Positions 47,626 through 56,827 are shown, numbered from the stretch's first letter. The stretch is DNA of 64,000 bases from Pseudomonas sp. JAI120 (GCF_014207255.1 NZ_JACHCZ010000002.1:310001-374000), one strand, 5' to 3'. Notes: generated from the sequence alone by a model not told the origin. Program-made: numbers and translations.

Positions 47626-47658
47626 GGGCGATTATCGGACAACCATGCGATTATCGCA
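47626..47658 (-). promoter_or_regulatory. PcaR-box pair before pcaR
   Basis: GGGCGATTATCGGAC (47626-47640) and TGCGATTATCGCA (47646-47658) share the CGATTATCG core with the palindrome before pcaI. They lie 95-127 bases before the pcaR start. Confidence 0.65.
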
Positions 47659-47854
47659 ATTTTGCACCTCGCCTGAAGCCGACCTCCCATTCATGCCATC
47701 GGATAATATTAAGCCGGTCATTTAATAGCGGGATCCCTTGTTGTATTTATGACGCCAGACTTTCAGCAAATACCGACGCGTCCGCGTAACAAAACACTCA
47801 CACAAAGGTGACGCTTTTTAACTTTATGCCGATAGTGTTATTCAAATGCGCCGC

Positions 47855-48092
47855 TATAATGCACCCTGTGCGGAGGTCAACCCGGTTTCATATCGGGGCA
47901 GGGGCTCGCCAAACCATGCACAGGCCGTGCATGGGCGGTCGCAATTACCTGCCTGGAATGACTGCCACAACAGTGGCCTCTCGTTTCTATTTCAAACTTG
48001 AACACTTCATGGGTTCAATTTGGAACGGCCCGAGGCGGCATACAGGCATTAACGCTGCTACGTATTTACACTCAACTCAATTAGGTAACAAT
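47855..48092 (+). ncRNA. Candidate structured leader or small RNA before the 66-residue protein
   Basis: A TATAAT -10 hexamer at 47855-47860 stands about 230 bases before the only good start in this gap, so transcription from it would give a long 5' leader. That leader contains a perfect 8-bp hairpin CCATGCAC-AGGCC-GTGCATGG and GCCAC-AACA-GTGGC. It could be a riboswitch-like leader or an independent sRNA. No known family was recognised. The 561-base stretch 47532-48092 holds this and the pcaR sites but no other gene. Confidence 0.35.
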
Positions 48093-48293
48093 GTGACGAA
48101 AGATGAACTGCGCGCGGAACTTGAGCGCCAGGAGCAACGTTACAAGGATGTTTACGGCGGAGAAATCACCACCTACGCCGCCCAACCTGAACCTGAACGC
48201 AAACCATGGCGCAAGCGAGCCAGCCTGCTCGACCAGGCATTTGCCCAGGAAATCCAAAAGATTGAACAGGAACGCAAAGCCGAAGAGCCATAA
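48093..48293 (+). CDS. Small conserved hypothetical protein, charged
   Basis: A 66-residue, mostly helical, highly charged protein ([19 protein letters not shown], then [19 protein letters not shown]). The start is a GTG at 48093 behind TTAGGTAAC; longer frames upstream read into the leader and look non-coding. No signal or membrane segment. I do not recognise a function. It lies between a structured leader and pitA on the same strand. Confidence 0.65.
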   Translation: MTKDELRAELERQEQRYKDVYGGEITTYAAQPEPERKPWRKRASLLDQAFAQEIQKIEQERKAEEP

Positions 48294-48605
48294 GCGCTTC
48301 GGGTTTATCCCAGGGTCCTGGCTGGAATGCTGTCACTTAGCCAGCTTCCAGTCGGCCTAAATCTCACGATCACCTGTAAAATTTCATACAAATGTTTCAG
48401 GTATGACGATTTTATGACAAAACCCTGTCTTTTCCGCCCTGCGCTTTATAAATCAAAGACTTGCCAAAGGCCCGAAAACCCTGGGATCGCCAGCTTTCGC
48501 CCATGTCGATTCAATGAAGATTGTTACCGATGAGCAGCTAGTGCATCGATTACCGAGGTTTTCTGGCATAATCGCGCCCCCTTACGACCGGGTCAGAAAA
48601 CCTTC
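48294..48605. other. Intergenic region before pitA
   Basis: A 312-base gap with no gene. It holds a Pho-box-like element on the minus strand (48403-48420), a CATAAT -10-like hexamer (48567-48572) and a 10-bp inverted repeat AGGTTTTCTG (48556-48565)/CAGAAAACCT (48594-48603) that ends two bases before the pitA ATG. Confidence 0.55.
48403..48420 (-). promoter_or_regulatory. Pho-box-like element upstream of pitA, reversed
   Basis: On the minus strand it reads TTGTCAT-AAAA-TCGTCAT, two direct half-sites with an AAAA spacer, a good match to the PhoB consensus. It points away from pitA. Repression of low-affinity Pit by PhoB is known in Sinorhizobium, so repression is one reading. Confidence 0.55.
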
Positions 48606-50081
48606 ATGATCGATTTATTCAGCGGACTGGATGCTTGGGTTCTCGTGAGCCTGTTGCTCGCCCTGGCCTTTGTCCTCGCCTTCGAGTTCATCAATGGCTT
48701 TCATGACACCGCTAACGCGGTGGCCACAGTCATCTATACCAAAGCCATGCCGCCGCATCTGGCCGTGTTCTTCTCCGGGGTGTTCAATTTCCTCGGCGTG
48801 TTGCTCGGCGGTGTCGGTGTCGCCTACGCCATCGTGCACTTGCTGCCCGTGGAGTTGCTGATCAATGTGAACACCGGCCATGGTTTGGCCATGGTCTTCT
48901 CGTTGTTAGCTGCGGCGATCACCTGGAACCTGGGCACCTGGTACTTCGGTATCCCCGCATCCAGCTCCCACACACTGATCGGTTCGATCCTTGGTGTCGG
49001 CCTGGCCAATGCCCTGATCAACGACATCCCCCTGGCTGACGGTGTGAACTGGCAGAAGGCCGTCGATATCGGCGCATCCCTGGTGTTCTCGCCGATGGCC
49101 GGCTTCCTGGTCGCAGCCCTGGTGCTGCTCGGCCTGAAATGGTGGCGTCCGCTGTCAAAGATGCACAAGACCCCGGACCAGCGCCGCAAGCTTGATGACA
49201 AGAAGCACCCGCCGTTCTGGAACCGCCTGGTCCTGGTGATTTCGGCCATGGCCGTGAGTTTCGTTCACGGCTCCAACGATGGCCAGAAAGGCATCGGCCT
49301 GATCATGCTGGTGTTGATCGGTATTGTGCCGGCGCAGTTCGTACTTGACCTGGGCAGCACCACCTACCAGATCGAGCGTACCCGCGATGCGACCGTGCAT
49401 TTGAGCCAGTTCTACCAGCGTAACAACGATACGCTTGGCGAATTCCTGGCCCTGGGTAAAAGTGTGAAGGACGATCTGCCGGGCAAATTCCAGTGCAATC
49501 CGCAGCAGACCGAGCCCACCATCAACGCACTCGTGAGTACGTTGAAGGGTGTCTCCGACTACCACTCGTTGACCTCCGATCAGCGTATCGAAGTACGCCG
49601 CTACCTGCTGTGCCTGGACGACACCGCGAAAAAAGTCGGCAAGCTGCCGGGCCTGGAAGCGCGTGAGAAGTCCGACCTCGACAAGCTGCGCAAAGACCTG
49701 ACCGCCACCACCGAGTACGCGCCGTTCTGGGTGATCCTCGCGGTCGCACTGGCCCTGGGCCTGGGCACCATGGTGGGTTGGAAGCGTGTGGTACTGACTA
49801 TCGGTGAGAAGATCGGCAAGCAGGGCATGACCTATGCCCAGGGCATGTCGGCACAGATCACCACCGCCACGATGATTGGCTTTGCCAATATCTTCGCCCT
49901 GCCGGTCTCCACGACCCACGTACTGTCTTCCGGCGTGGCGGGCACCATGGTTGCCAACAAGAGCGGCCTGCAAGGTGGCACGGTCAAGACCATCCTGATG
50001 GCTTGGGTGTTGACGCTGCCTGCGACCGTAGGCCTCTCGGCCGGCTTGTTCTGGCTGGCCTCCAAGGCACTGGGCAACTGA
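48606..50081 (+). CDS. pitA: Low-affinity inorganic phosphate transporter PitA
   Basis: A 491-residue PiT-family transporter of metal-phosphate with protons. The two PD001131-type signatures are present: NGFHDTANAVATVIYTKAM near residue 30 and VHGSNDGQKGIGLIMLVLIG near 225. About ten membrane helices with a long hydrophilic loop at about residues 255-385, as in E. coli PitA. A strong terminator follows the stop. Upstream is a Pho-box-like site. Confidence 0.94.
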   Translation: MIDLFSGLDAWVLVSLLLALAFVLAFEFINGFHDTANAVATVIYTKAMPPHLAVFFSGVFNFLGVLLGGVGVAYAIVHLLPVELLINVNTGHGLAMVFSLLAAAITWNLGTWYFGIPASSSHTLIGSILGVGLANALINDIPLADGVNWQKAVDIGASLVFSPMAGFLVAALVLLGLKWWRPLSKMHKTPDQRRKLDDKKHPPFWNRLVLVISAMAVSFVHGSNDGQKGIGLIMLVLIGIVPAQFVLDLGSTTYQIERTRDATVHLSQFYQRNNDTLGEFLALGKSVKDDLPGKFQCNPQQTEPTINALVSTLKGVSDYHSLTSDQRIEVRRYLLCLDDTAKKVGKLPGLEAREKSDLDKLRKDLTATTEYAPFWVILAVALALGLGTMVGWKRVVLTIGEKIGKQGMTYAQGMSAQITTATMIGFANIFALPVSTTHVLSSGVAGTMVANKSGLQGGTVKTILMAWVLTLPATVGLSAGLFWLASKALGN

Positions 50082-50093
50082 TAGCCAGGCGCT

Positions 50094-50134
50094 GAAAAAA
50101 AGGTGCGGCCTCTGTGAGGACCGCACCTTTTTTT
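50094..50134 (+). terminator. Rho-independent terminator after pitA
   Basis: AAAAAAAGGTGCGG and CCGCACCTTTTTTT form a 14-bp stem with a 12-13 base loop, ending in a T-run; the A-run on the left makes it able to work in both directions. Confidence 0.92.
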
Positions 50135-50171
50135 ATGGATATGAATTAACCGAGATCATTAAATACCAGGC

Positions 50172-50197
50172 AAAAAAAAAAGGCGACCGAAGTCGCC
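50172..50197 (-). terminator. Rho-independent terminator of the 38-residue protein gene
   Basis: On the minus strand GGCGAC-TTCG-GTCGCC is followed by ten T. It lies 37 bases after the stop of the small membrane protein gene. Confidence 0.9.
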
Positions 50198-50233
50198 CAA
50201 AATGCCTTGCGTGCTCATGTAACCCGGAAAGAC

Positions 50234-50350
50234 CTAAGGTTTTTTACGCTTGTTCGCGTCTTTCCAGATAAAAAATCCAAACCCTACAAAAAACAGCACC
50301 ATGAGGCCTACAGTCAGCACTCCGGCGAATACCACATTGTCGATAAACAT
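50234..50350 (-). CDS. Small single-helix membrane protein, 38 residues
   Basis: A complete small gene with AGGAGG before the ATG (50350), a hydrophobic helix (VVFAGVLTVGLMVLFFVGFG, residues 6-25) and a basic end, KDANKRKKP. It has its own strong terminator, so it is almost surely expressed. The positive-inside rule predicts a cytoplasmic C-terminus. It is too short for most gene callers. Small helices of this form often bind respiratory or transport complexes, but no function is recognised here; it is divergent to nothing and lies 250 bases from pitA on the other strand. Confidence 0.8.
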   Translation of the reverse strand: MFIDNVVFAGVLTVGLMVLFFVGFGFFIWKDANKRKKP

Positions 50351-50493
50351 GACCGGCCTCCTGCACTTGCCTTGTTGCGATAGGGCTAAGTTAATGGAGA
50401 AGGCGGATTGAAAAATTGACAGGGATCAATGTTGCCCGCGACGGGGCGTAAAGCAGGGTAATAACTGACCTGCATCAATAGATGCAGGCCGTT

Positions 50494-50655
50494 TTAACGC
50501 TTTTTGGGTTTGTTCTTTGATTTTTTCTTGGCTTTACCTAAAGGCATCGCCTGTTCAAACGCCTGGCGCACTTCATTCAGGCGCTTGTCATTCAGGTCAT
50601 GCACGCGCTTGGCGCGTTCGGCGTTCAGGTCGATCAGCTTGTCGTCATCACTCAT
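50494..50655 (-). CDS. Small basic hypothetical protein
   Basis: A 53-residue protein: acidic start (MSDDDKLIDLNAERAKRVHDL), a helical middle (RLNEVRQAFEQAMPLG) and a very basic tail KAKKKSKNKPKKR. The tail suggests contact with nucleic acid or ribosomes, but that is inference. The ribosome site is weak. Similar short proteins occur in other Pseudomonas as I recall. It is divergent from the LysR gene. Confidence 0.65.
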   Translation of the reverse strand: MSDDDKLIDLNAERAKRVHDLNDKRLNEVRQAFEQAMPLGKAKKKSKNKPKKR

Positions 50656-50787
50656 GGCTTGGCTTACGTCGTGGCGAGTAAGGCTCAATAATGCGGACTC
50701 CTGCGCCCGACGGCAAATCAACCCGCGACAAATGGCAGGCCGTCGCCCAAAATCGGCACTTTTCACCCCTCCAGGAAGCGCATTCAG

Positions 50788-51660
50788 GTGGCACTGCATA
50801 AGGATCTTCCGCCGTTGCTGGCCCTGCGCGCCTTTGAGGCCGTGGCCCGGCACTTGAGCTTTATCAAGGCCGCGCAGGAATTGTCCGTGACCCAGAGCGC
50901 CCTGAGCCATCAGGTGCAAAAGCTCGAACAGCATCTGGGTAAACCGCTGTTTATCCGACGCACCCGTGCGATCGATCTGACTGCAGACGGCCAGCAGTAC
51001 TACGATGAAATCCGTCCAGCCCTTGACGCCATTGCCATCGCGACCCGCGCCCAACGGGTGCTGCCCAGCGCCACGGTGTTACGTGTCGGCCTGCTGGCGT
51101 CTTTTGCCACCCTGTGGTTGGCGCCGCGCCTGGCCGGTTTTCTCAACCGCTATCCGCATATCCAGGTGGAGTTGCTGCCGGCGATTCAATTGGCCAACGT
51201 CGCAGGTGCCGAAGTCGACCTGGCCATTCGCTACGGCAAAGGCGACTGGCCCGACGTGCAGGCCACTCGGCTGATGCCGGAGGTGATCTCACCGGTGTGC
51301 AGCCCGGCATTCAAGGCCAGCCACCTGCACAACGGTGCGCTGTTGATGGCGACTTCGCACCGGCCTTTTGAGTGGACGGATTGGTCTCGGCATTATCAAG
51401 TCGACCTCAAGCACCATCCTCGCGTCATGCTCCACGACTACAACATCGTGGTCGAAGCCGCTGTGGCCGGCCAGGGCATTGCCATGGGCCGTCATCGCCT
51501 GATCCAACGCAGGCTCAATGACGGCAGCCTGGTGGAAGCCTTCGATTGGCCGCCCTATCACAGTGAAATAGGCTACTGGTTGATTGCACCGCAAGACACT
51601 GCCAATGACGCCGCGCGCTGTTTCAGCGAGTGGTTGAAGGAGATCTGCAGCGACGCGTGA
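50788..51660 (+). CDS. LysR-family regulator, GcvA-like
   Basis: A 290-residue LysR protein starting with GTG behind CCAGGAAGCG. The helix-turn-helix lies at about residues 12-45 (LPPLLALRAFEAVARHLSFIKAAQELSVTQSALSHQVQKLE), with the GcvA-type LPPLxALRxFEAVARH opening. The effector domain follows (ANVAGAEVDLAIRYGKGDWP). It precedes a RidA-type and an aminotransferase gene on the same strand and probably regulates them or other amino-acid genes. Confidence 0.9.
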   Translation: MALHKDLPPLLALRAFEAVARHLSFIKAAQELSVTQSALSHQVQKLEQHLGKPLFIRRTRAIDLTADGQQYYDEIRPALDAIAIATRAQRVLPSATVLRVGLLASFATLWLAPRLAGFLNRYPHIQVELLPAIQLANVAGAEVDLAIRYGKGDWPDVQATRLMPEVISPVCSPAFKASHLHNGALLMATSHRPFEWTDWSRHYQVDLKHHPRVMLHDYNIVVEAAVAGQGIAMGRHRLIQRRLNDGSLVEAFDWPPYHSEIGYWLIAPQDTANDAARCFSEWLKEICSDA

Positions 51661-51751
51661 GTTATTTCGATACGTCGCATGAGATCTATCCGTTTGTCGA
51701 CAATCCCCCCTGCCCCACATGCTGAAACCTCCAGCCCCAAGAGGATTCACC

Positions 51752-52222
51752 ATGAGCGACTCCCTCCGCCACCGCGTGCAAGCCCTTGGCCTGACGCTGC
51801 CGTCCCCCAGCCAGCCGATTGCCAACTACATCAACCATGTGGTCAGCCAGAACCAGCTGTTTATCTCCGGGCAAATCCCGCTGATAGACGGCAAACCCGC
51901 CTATGTCGGCCGCCTGGGCGAATCCCTCAGCGAGGAAGAAGGTGTCCAGGCGGCGGAGCTGGCCGCATTGAGCTTGCTCGCACAATTGAGCGACGCCCTG
52001 GGCGATGACCTGTCGCGCCTGGTGCGCATCCTGCGCCTGGGGGTGTTTATCGCCAGCAGCGGCGACTTCCAGCGCCAGGGCGCGGTGGCCAATGGAGCCT
52101 CCAACCTGCTGGTGAATGCCCTCGGCGAAAAGGGCCGTCATGTGCGCACGGCAGTGGGTGTTTCCAGCCTGCCGGCCGGCGTGGCGGTGGAGGTTGACGC
52201 GATTTTCGAGTTGCAACCGTGA
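51752..52222 (+). CDS. RidA (YjgF/YER057c) family protein
   Basis: A 156-residue RidA-type protein of the longer subgroup. NHVVSQNQLFISGQIPLIDG and RVLRLGVFIAS-like (RLVRILRLGVFIASSGDF) blocks and the C-terminal VRTAVGVSSLPAGVAVEVDAIFEL with an Arg/Glu pair are seen. RidA proteins remove reactive enamine/imine intermediates made by PLP enzymes, which fits the PLP aminotransferase that begins on its stop codon. ATG at 51752 behind GAGGATTCACC. Confidence 0.9.
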   Translation: MSDSLRHRVQALGLTLPSPSQPIANYINHVVSQNQLFISGQIPLIDGKPAYVGRLGESLSEEEGVQAAELAALSLLAQLSDALGDDLSRLVRILRLGVFIASSGDFQRQGAVANGASNLLVNALGEKGRHVRTAVGVSSLPAGVAVEVDAIFELQP

Positions 52223-53400
52223 GCCCGCTTGAAGTGCAACATCTGCGTGAGGGCACACCCGGCTGCCAATCGGGCATCGTGCACTTCAACCCTGCCGGCG
52301 CCTCATTACCAAGCCAGGCGACCCTCGACGCCATCATCGACCAACTGCAACGCGAAGCCCGTGACGGCCCGATGGAAGCCGGCGAATATGGCGCCGTGCT
52401 GGTGGAAAAAGCCCGCCGCGCGGCCGCGCAGTTGCTCAACGCGCCCACCCCGTCGATTGCCTTTGCCAGCAGCGGCTCGACCGCCTGGAGCATGGCGTTC
52501 CAGGCCTTGGACCCTTGGCAGCCGGGCGATCGCATTCTGGTAGGGCGCCACGAATGGGGCGGCAATCTGGCGAGCATGCAGTTGGCGGTGCAAGCCGGCG
52601 CGCGGGTGGAGGTCATCCCGTGCGATGCCACCGGCGCGGTTTGCCCCGTGGCATTGGACGCCATGATCGACCCGAACGTAAAACTGATCGACCTCACCTG
52701 GCTCCCCGCCAACGGCGGCCTGATCAACCCCGCCCAGGCCATCGGCGAAGTGGCCAGGCGTCATGGGATCGCCTACTTTATCGACGCCGGCCAAGCCGTC
52801 GGCCAGGTGCCGGTAGATGTGCAGGCGTTGCAGTGCGATGTGCTCAAAGCGGCCGGTCGCAAGCACCTGCGCGGGCCACGGGGCACGGCACTGCTGTACG
52901 TGCGGCCGGATTTCCTCCAGCACTTGAAACCGGCCCAACGCGACGTGTTTTCCGCCCCCTGGGCCGCCGATGGTTTCGACCTGCGCAACGACGCCCGGCG
53001 CTTTGAAACCAGCGAGGCGTCGTTTGCCCTGTTGGCGGGCTTGGGCAATGCGCTGCAGGAGATGAATCAATTGGGGATCGAGCGGGTGTGGGAAAGGGTC
53101 ACGCAAACCAGTAGGCGAATCCGCCAAGCATTGCGTGAGATTCCGGGTATTTCCCTGCATGACCTGGGCACGGTTCAATCAGGCTTGATCGCCTTCAACC
53201 TCGCCGGTTGGGACGCCTTCGAGCTCAAACGGCGATTGGGGTTGAAGCGGATCAATATTGGCGCTAACGGCGTGGCCTACACCCCGTTGGATATGCAGGC
53301 CCGTGGCCTGACCAGCATTGCGCGGATCTCCGTCAGCCCGCTCAACAACGATGACGACATCGCGTTGCTGATGACGGCCCTGCGGGAACTGCGGGGCTAA
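52219..53400 (+). CDS. Class V aminotransferase / cysteine-desulfurase-like PLP enzyme
   Basis: A 393-residue PLP enzyme of the class V group. PLP-site features: ASSGSTAWSMAFQAL, then YFIDAGQAVGQVPVDVQALQCDVLKAAGRKHLRGPRGTALLYV with the Schiff-base Lys in GRKHLRG. The GRKHLRGPRG form resembles EgtE-like and isopenicillin-epimerase-like enzymes more than NifS/SufS. It starts with GTG overlapping the RidA stop (4-base overlap), so the pair is coupled. Substrate unknown. The 3' end overlaps the next, convergent gene by four bases. Confidence 0.85.
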   Translation: MSPLEVQHLREGTPGCQSGIVHFNPAGASLPSQATLDAIIDQLQREARDGPMEAGEYGAVLVEKARRAAAQLLNAPTPSIAFASSGSTAWSMAFQALDPWQPGDRILVGRHEWGGNLASMQLAVQAGARVEVIPCDATGAVCPVALDAMIDPNVKLIDLTWLPANGGLINPAQAIGEVARRHGIAYFIDAGQAVGQVPVDVQALQCDVLKAAGRKHLRGPRGTALLYVRPDFLQHLKPAQRDVFSAPWAADGFDLRNDARRFETSEASFALLAGLGNALQEMNQLGIERVWERVTQTSRRIRQALREIPGISLHDLGTVQSGLIAFNLAGWDAFELKRRLGLKRINIGANGVAYTPLDMQARGLTSIARISVSPLNNDDDIALLMTALRELRG

Positions 53401-53738
53401 ACCTCCACGTCCACCCACAAGCCCTGGCGCGGCGCGTCTTCGATCAGCGGCACAACCGGTACGGTGTTGTCGGCATTGAGCAGGTCGCCCGGGATCGCCA
53501 AGTGTTGATCCGGGTCTTCATCGGCTTCGCGCCGGCGTTTCTGCTGTTCCTGCTGGCGGCGTTGTTCCTCGCGCAGCAAAAAGGTCGACTGCTCGGCATC
53601 GCCCTTTTTCAGGTCGATGGTGCTTTCGTTGGAGCCCGCTTGCACAGGGACCACGGGCGGAATATCGGGTTTCTGGCGGACCGGGTCGAGTTGCGACGTA
53701 ACCGGTACGACGCTGACGGGCAGCATAGGTGGAAGCAT
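53397..53738 (-). CDS. Hypothetical proline/charged-rich protein
   Basis: A 113-residue protein, convergent with and overlapping the aminotransferase end by four bases. The N-terminal third is rich in Pro and Val (LPPMLPVSVVPV, PDIPPVVPV), then a charged coiled-coil-like helix (REEQRRQQEQQKRRREADED) and a C-terminal VVPLIEDAPRQGLWVDVEV. The ATG at 53738 has AGGAGAACAACTATT before it. No domain recognised; probably cytoplasmic. Confidence 0.75.
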   Translation of the reverse strand: MLPPMLPVSVVPVTSQLDPVRQKPDIPPVVPVQAGSNESTIDLKKGDAEQSTFLLREEQRRQQEQQKRRREADEDPDQHLAIPGDLLNADNTVPVVPLIEDAPRQGLWVDVEV

Positions 53739-53895
53739 AATAGTTGTTCTCCTGTCAGCAGGCTGTCGGCGGGCCGCGTGGCGACTTGAGCGCAGGTTCG
53801 TCAACCTGTGACCCAGTCGACACTCACAAGTGCCCGCCACCCGTCGATTCTGCGCTCACCCGGCCACTCAAACGGCGTAGTTTTTGTCAGAGTCC

Positions 53896-53924
53896 TTGGG
53901 CGTGGGGCCTTGTTCCGTTAAGAT
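53896..53924 (+). promoter_or_regulatory. Possible sigma-70 promoter of rapA
   Basis: TTGGGC (53896-53901), 17 bases, TAAGAT (53919-53924), 33 bases before the rapA ATG. Confidence 0.4.
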
Positions 53925-53956
53925 AGTCGGCTTTTTCACGGCGGGAGTCAGGCAGC

Positions 53957-56803
53957 ATGGCGCAGCAGTATCAACCGGGGCAACGCTGGATTAGTGACAG
54001 CGAAGCAGAGCTGGGGTTAGGCACCGTTCTGGCACAGGACGGCCGCTTATTGACCGTGCTCTATCCGGCCACTGGCGACACCCGCCAGTATGCGCTACGG
54101 AATGCGCCCCTCACCCGCGTGAGGTTCTCGCCGGGTGACTCCATCACCCATTTCGAAGGCTGGAAAATGACCGTACAGGAAGTCGACGACGTCGACGGCC
54201 TGCTGGTCTACCACGGCCTCAATGGGCAGAACGAGCAGGTCACCCTGCCGGAAACCCAGCTCTCCAACTTTATCCAGTTCCGCCTGGCCAGCGACCGTCT
54301 GTTCGCCGGGCAGATCGACCCGCTGGCCTGGTTCTCGCTGCGCTATCACACCCTGGAACACACCAGCCGCCAATTGCAATCCTCGCTGTGGGGCCTGGGT
54401 GGCGTGCGTGCGCAACCTATTGCCCACCAATTGCATATCGCCCGTGAAGTCGCTGACCGTATCGCGCCACGGGTTTTGCTGGCGGACGAAGTGGGCCTGG
54501 GCAAGACCATCGAAGCCGGCCTGGTGATCCATCGCCAACTGCTCTCGGGCCGTGCCAACCGCGTACTGATCCTGGTACCGGAAAACCTGCAGCACCAGTG
54601 GCTGGTGGAAATGCGCCGCCGCTTCAACCTGCAAGTGGCGCTGTTCGATGAAGAACGCTTTATCGAAAGCGATGCCGCCAATCCGTTCGAAGACACCCAA
54701 CTGGCCCTGGTCGCGCTGGAATGGCTGGTGGACGATGAGAAAGCCCAGGACGCGCTGTTCGCCGCCGGCTGGGACCTGATGGTGGTCGATGAAGCCCACC
54801 ACTTGGTGTGGCATGAAGACAAAGCCAGCCCGGAATACAGCCTGGTCGAACAACTCGCCGAGGTCATCCCGGGCGTGTTGCTGCTCACCGCCACCCCGGA
54901 ACAACTGGGCCAGGACAGCCACTTCGCGCGCCTGCGCCTGCTGGACCCCAACCGTTTCCACGACCTGCACGCCTTCCGCGCCGAAAGCGAGAACTATCGC
55001 CCGGTGGCCGAAGCCGTGCAGGAGCTGCTCGACAAGGGCCGCCTCTCCCCCGCCGCGCACAAGACTATCCAGGGCTTCCTCGGCAACGAAGGTGAAGCGC
55101 TGCTGACCGCCGTCAACGATGGCGACGCCGAAGCCAGCGCACGCCTGGTGCGTGAACTGCTCGACCGCCACGGCACCGGCCGCGTGCTGTTCCGTAACAC
55201 CCGTGCCGCCGTGCAGGGCTTCCCGGAGCGTAAGCTGCACGCCTACCCGCTGCCGAACCCGGACGAATACCTCGAGTTGCCCCTGGGCGAACACGCCGAG
55301 CTGTACCCGGAAGTCAGCTTCCAGTCGCAACCGGACATCGACGAAGAAAACCGCTGGTGGCGCTTCGACCCGCGCGTCGAGTGGCTGATCGACCAGTTGA
55401 AAATGCTCAAGCGCACCAAGGTCCTGGTGATCTGCGCCCACGCCGAAACCGCCATGGACCTGGAAGACGCCTTGCGCGTTCGCTCCGGCATCCCGGCCAC
55501 GGTGTTCCACGAGGGCATGAACATCCTCGAGCGTGACCGCGCCGCCGCCTACTTCGCCGATGAAGAATTCGGCGCCCAGGTGCTGATCTGCTCGGAAATC
55601 GGCAGTGAAGGCCGCAACTTCCAGTTCTCCCACCACCTGGTGCTGTTCGACCTGCCGTCCCACCCCGACCTGCTGGAACAGCGGATCGGCCGTCTGGACC
55701 GGATCGGCCAGAAGCATGTGATCGAACTGCACGTGCCGTACCTGGAAACCAGCCCGCAACAGCGCCTGTTCCAGTGGTACCACGAAGCGCTGAACGCGTT
55801 CCTCAACACCTGCCCGACCGGCAACGCCTTGCAGCATCAGTTCGGCCCGCGCCTGCTGCCACTGCTGGAAAATGCCGACGACAGCGAGTGGCAAGCCCTG
55901 ATCGACGAGGCCCGTGCCGAGCGCGAGCGCCTGGAACAGGAACTGCACACCGGCCGCGACCGCTTGCTGGAGCTCAACTCCGGCGGTGCCGGTGAAGGCG
56001 ATGCGCTGGTGGAGGACATCCTCGAGCAGGACGACCAGTTCGCCCTGCCGATCTACATGGAAACCCTGTTCGACGCATTCGGCATCGACAGCGAAGACCA
56101 TTCGGAAAACGCGCTGATCCTCAAGCCAAGCGAGAAGATGCTCGACGCCAGCTTCCCCCTGGGCGACGACGAAGGCGTGACCATCACCTACGACCGTAAC
56201 CAGGCGCTGTCCCGTGAAGACATGCAGTTCATCACCTGGGAACACCCGATGGTGCAGGGCGGCATGGACCTGGTGCTGTCCGGCTCCATGGGCAACACCG
56301 CCGTGGCGCTGATCAAGAACAAGGCGCTCAAGCCAGGCACCGTGTTGCTGGAACTGCTTTACGTCAGCGAAGTGGTCGCGCCGCGCGCGCTGCAATTGGG
56401 CCGCTACCTGCCGCCGGCGGCACTGCGCTGCCTGCTGGATGCCAATGGCAACGACCTGTCCGGCCGCGTCTCGTTCGAAACCTTGAACGACCAGCTGGAA
56501 AGCGTGCCACGGGCCAGCGCCAACAAGTTCGTGCAGGCCCAGCGCGATCAACTCACACCGCGGATCAACGCCGGTGAAGAGAAGATCACGCCGCGTCACG
56601 CCGAACGTGTGGCCGAAGCCAAACGTCGCCTGGCGGCAGACACCGACGAAGAACTGGCGCGCCTGACCGCGTTGCAAGCGGTCAACCCGACCGTACGCGA
56701 CAGCGAGTTGGTCGCCCTGCGCAACCAACGCGAGCAAGGCCTGGCCATGCTCGACAAGGCTGCGCTGCGACTGGAAGCCATTCGGGTGTTGGTAGCGGGT
56801 TGA
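53957..56803 (+). CDS. rapA: RNA polymerase-associated ATPase RapA (HepA)
   Basis: A 948-residue Swi2/Snf2 ATPase that binds core RNA polymerase and helps recycle it. N-terminal Tudor-like domains ([22 protein letters not shown]), Walker [14 protein letters not shown], Walker B DEAH at residues 278-281, and motifs V-VI ([27 protein letters not shown], then [12 protein letters not shown]) are seen. It has the usual length. ATG at 53957 follows GGGAGTCAGGCAGC. It is monocistronic, with a terminator after the stop. Confidence 0.96.
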   Translation: MAQQYQPGQRWISDSEAELGLGTVLAQDGRLLTVLYPATGDTRQYALRNAPLTRVRFSPGDSITHFEGWKMTVQEVDDVDGLLVYHGLNGQNEQVTLPETQLSNFIQFRLASDRLFAGQIDPLAWFSLRYHTLEHTSRQLQSSLWGLGGVRAQPIAHQLHIAREVADRIAPRVLLADEVGLGKTIEAGLVIHRQLLSGRANRVLILVPENLQHQWLVEMRRRFNLQVALFDEERFIESDAANPFEDTQLALVALEWLVDDEKAQDALFAAGWDLMVVDEAHHLVWHEDKASPEYSLVEQLAEVIPGVLLLTATPEQLGQDSHFARLRLLDPNRFHDLHAFRAESENYRPVAEAVQELLDKGRLSPAAHKTIQGFLGNEGEALLTAVNDGDAEASARLVRELLDRHGTGRVLFRNTRAAVQGFPERKLHAYPLPNPDEYLELPLGEHAELYPEVSFQSQPDIDEENRWWRFDPRVEWLIDQLKMLKRTKVLVICAHAETAMDLEDALRVRSGIPATVFHEGMNILERDRAAAYFADEEFGAQVLICSEIGSEGRNFQFSHHLVLFDLPSHPDLLEQRIGRLDRIGQKHVIELHVPYLETSPQQRLFQWYHEALNAFLNTCPTGNALQHQFGPRLLPLLENADDSEWQALIDEARAERERLEQELHTGRDRLLELNSGGAGEGDALVEDILEQDDQFALPIYMETLFDAFGIDSEDHSENALILKPSEKMLDASFPLGDDEGVTITYDRNQALSREDMQFITWEHPMVQGGMDLVLSGSMGNTAVALIKNKALKPGTVLLELLYVSEVVAPRALQLGRYLPPAALRCLLDANGNDLSGRVSFETLNDQLESVPRASANKFVQAQRDQLTPRINAGEEKITPRHAERVAEAKRRLAADTDEELARLTALQAVNPTVRDSELVALRNQREQGLAMLDKAALRLEAIRVLVAG

Positions 56804-56827
56804 TTACCGCCCTGCCCTGTTGAATAG

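Noticed and set aside
48009..48092. Longer start for the 66-residue protein gene (ATG at 48009 or further up)
   Set aside because: The added part reads into a structured, non-coding-looking leader, and the GTG at 48093 has a better upstream site.
54095..56737. An 880-codon frame opposite rapA
   Set aside because: Same reason: composition typical of antisense frames in GC-rich genes, while rapA is certain.
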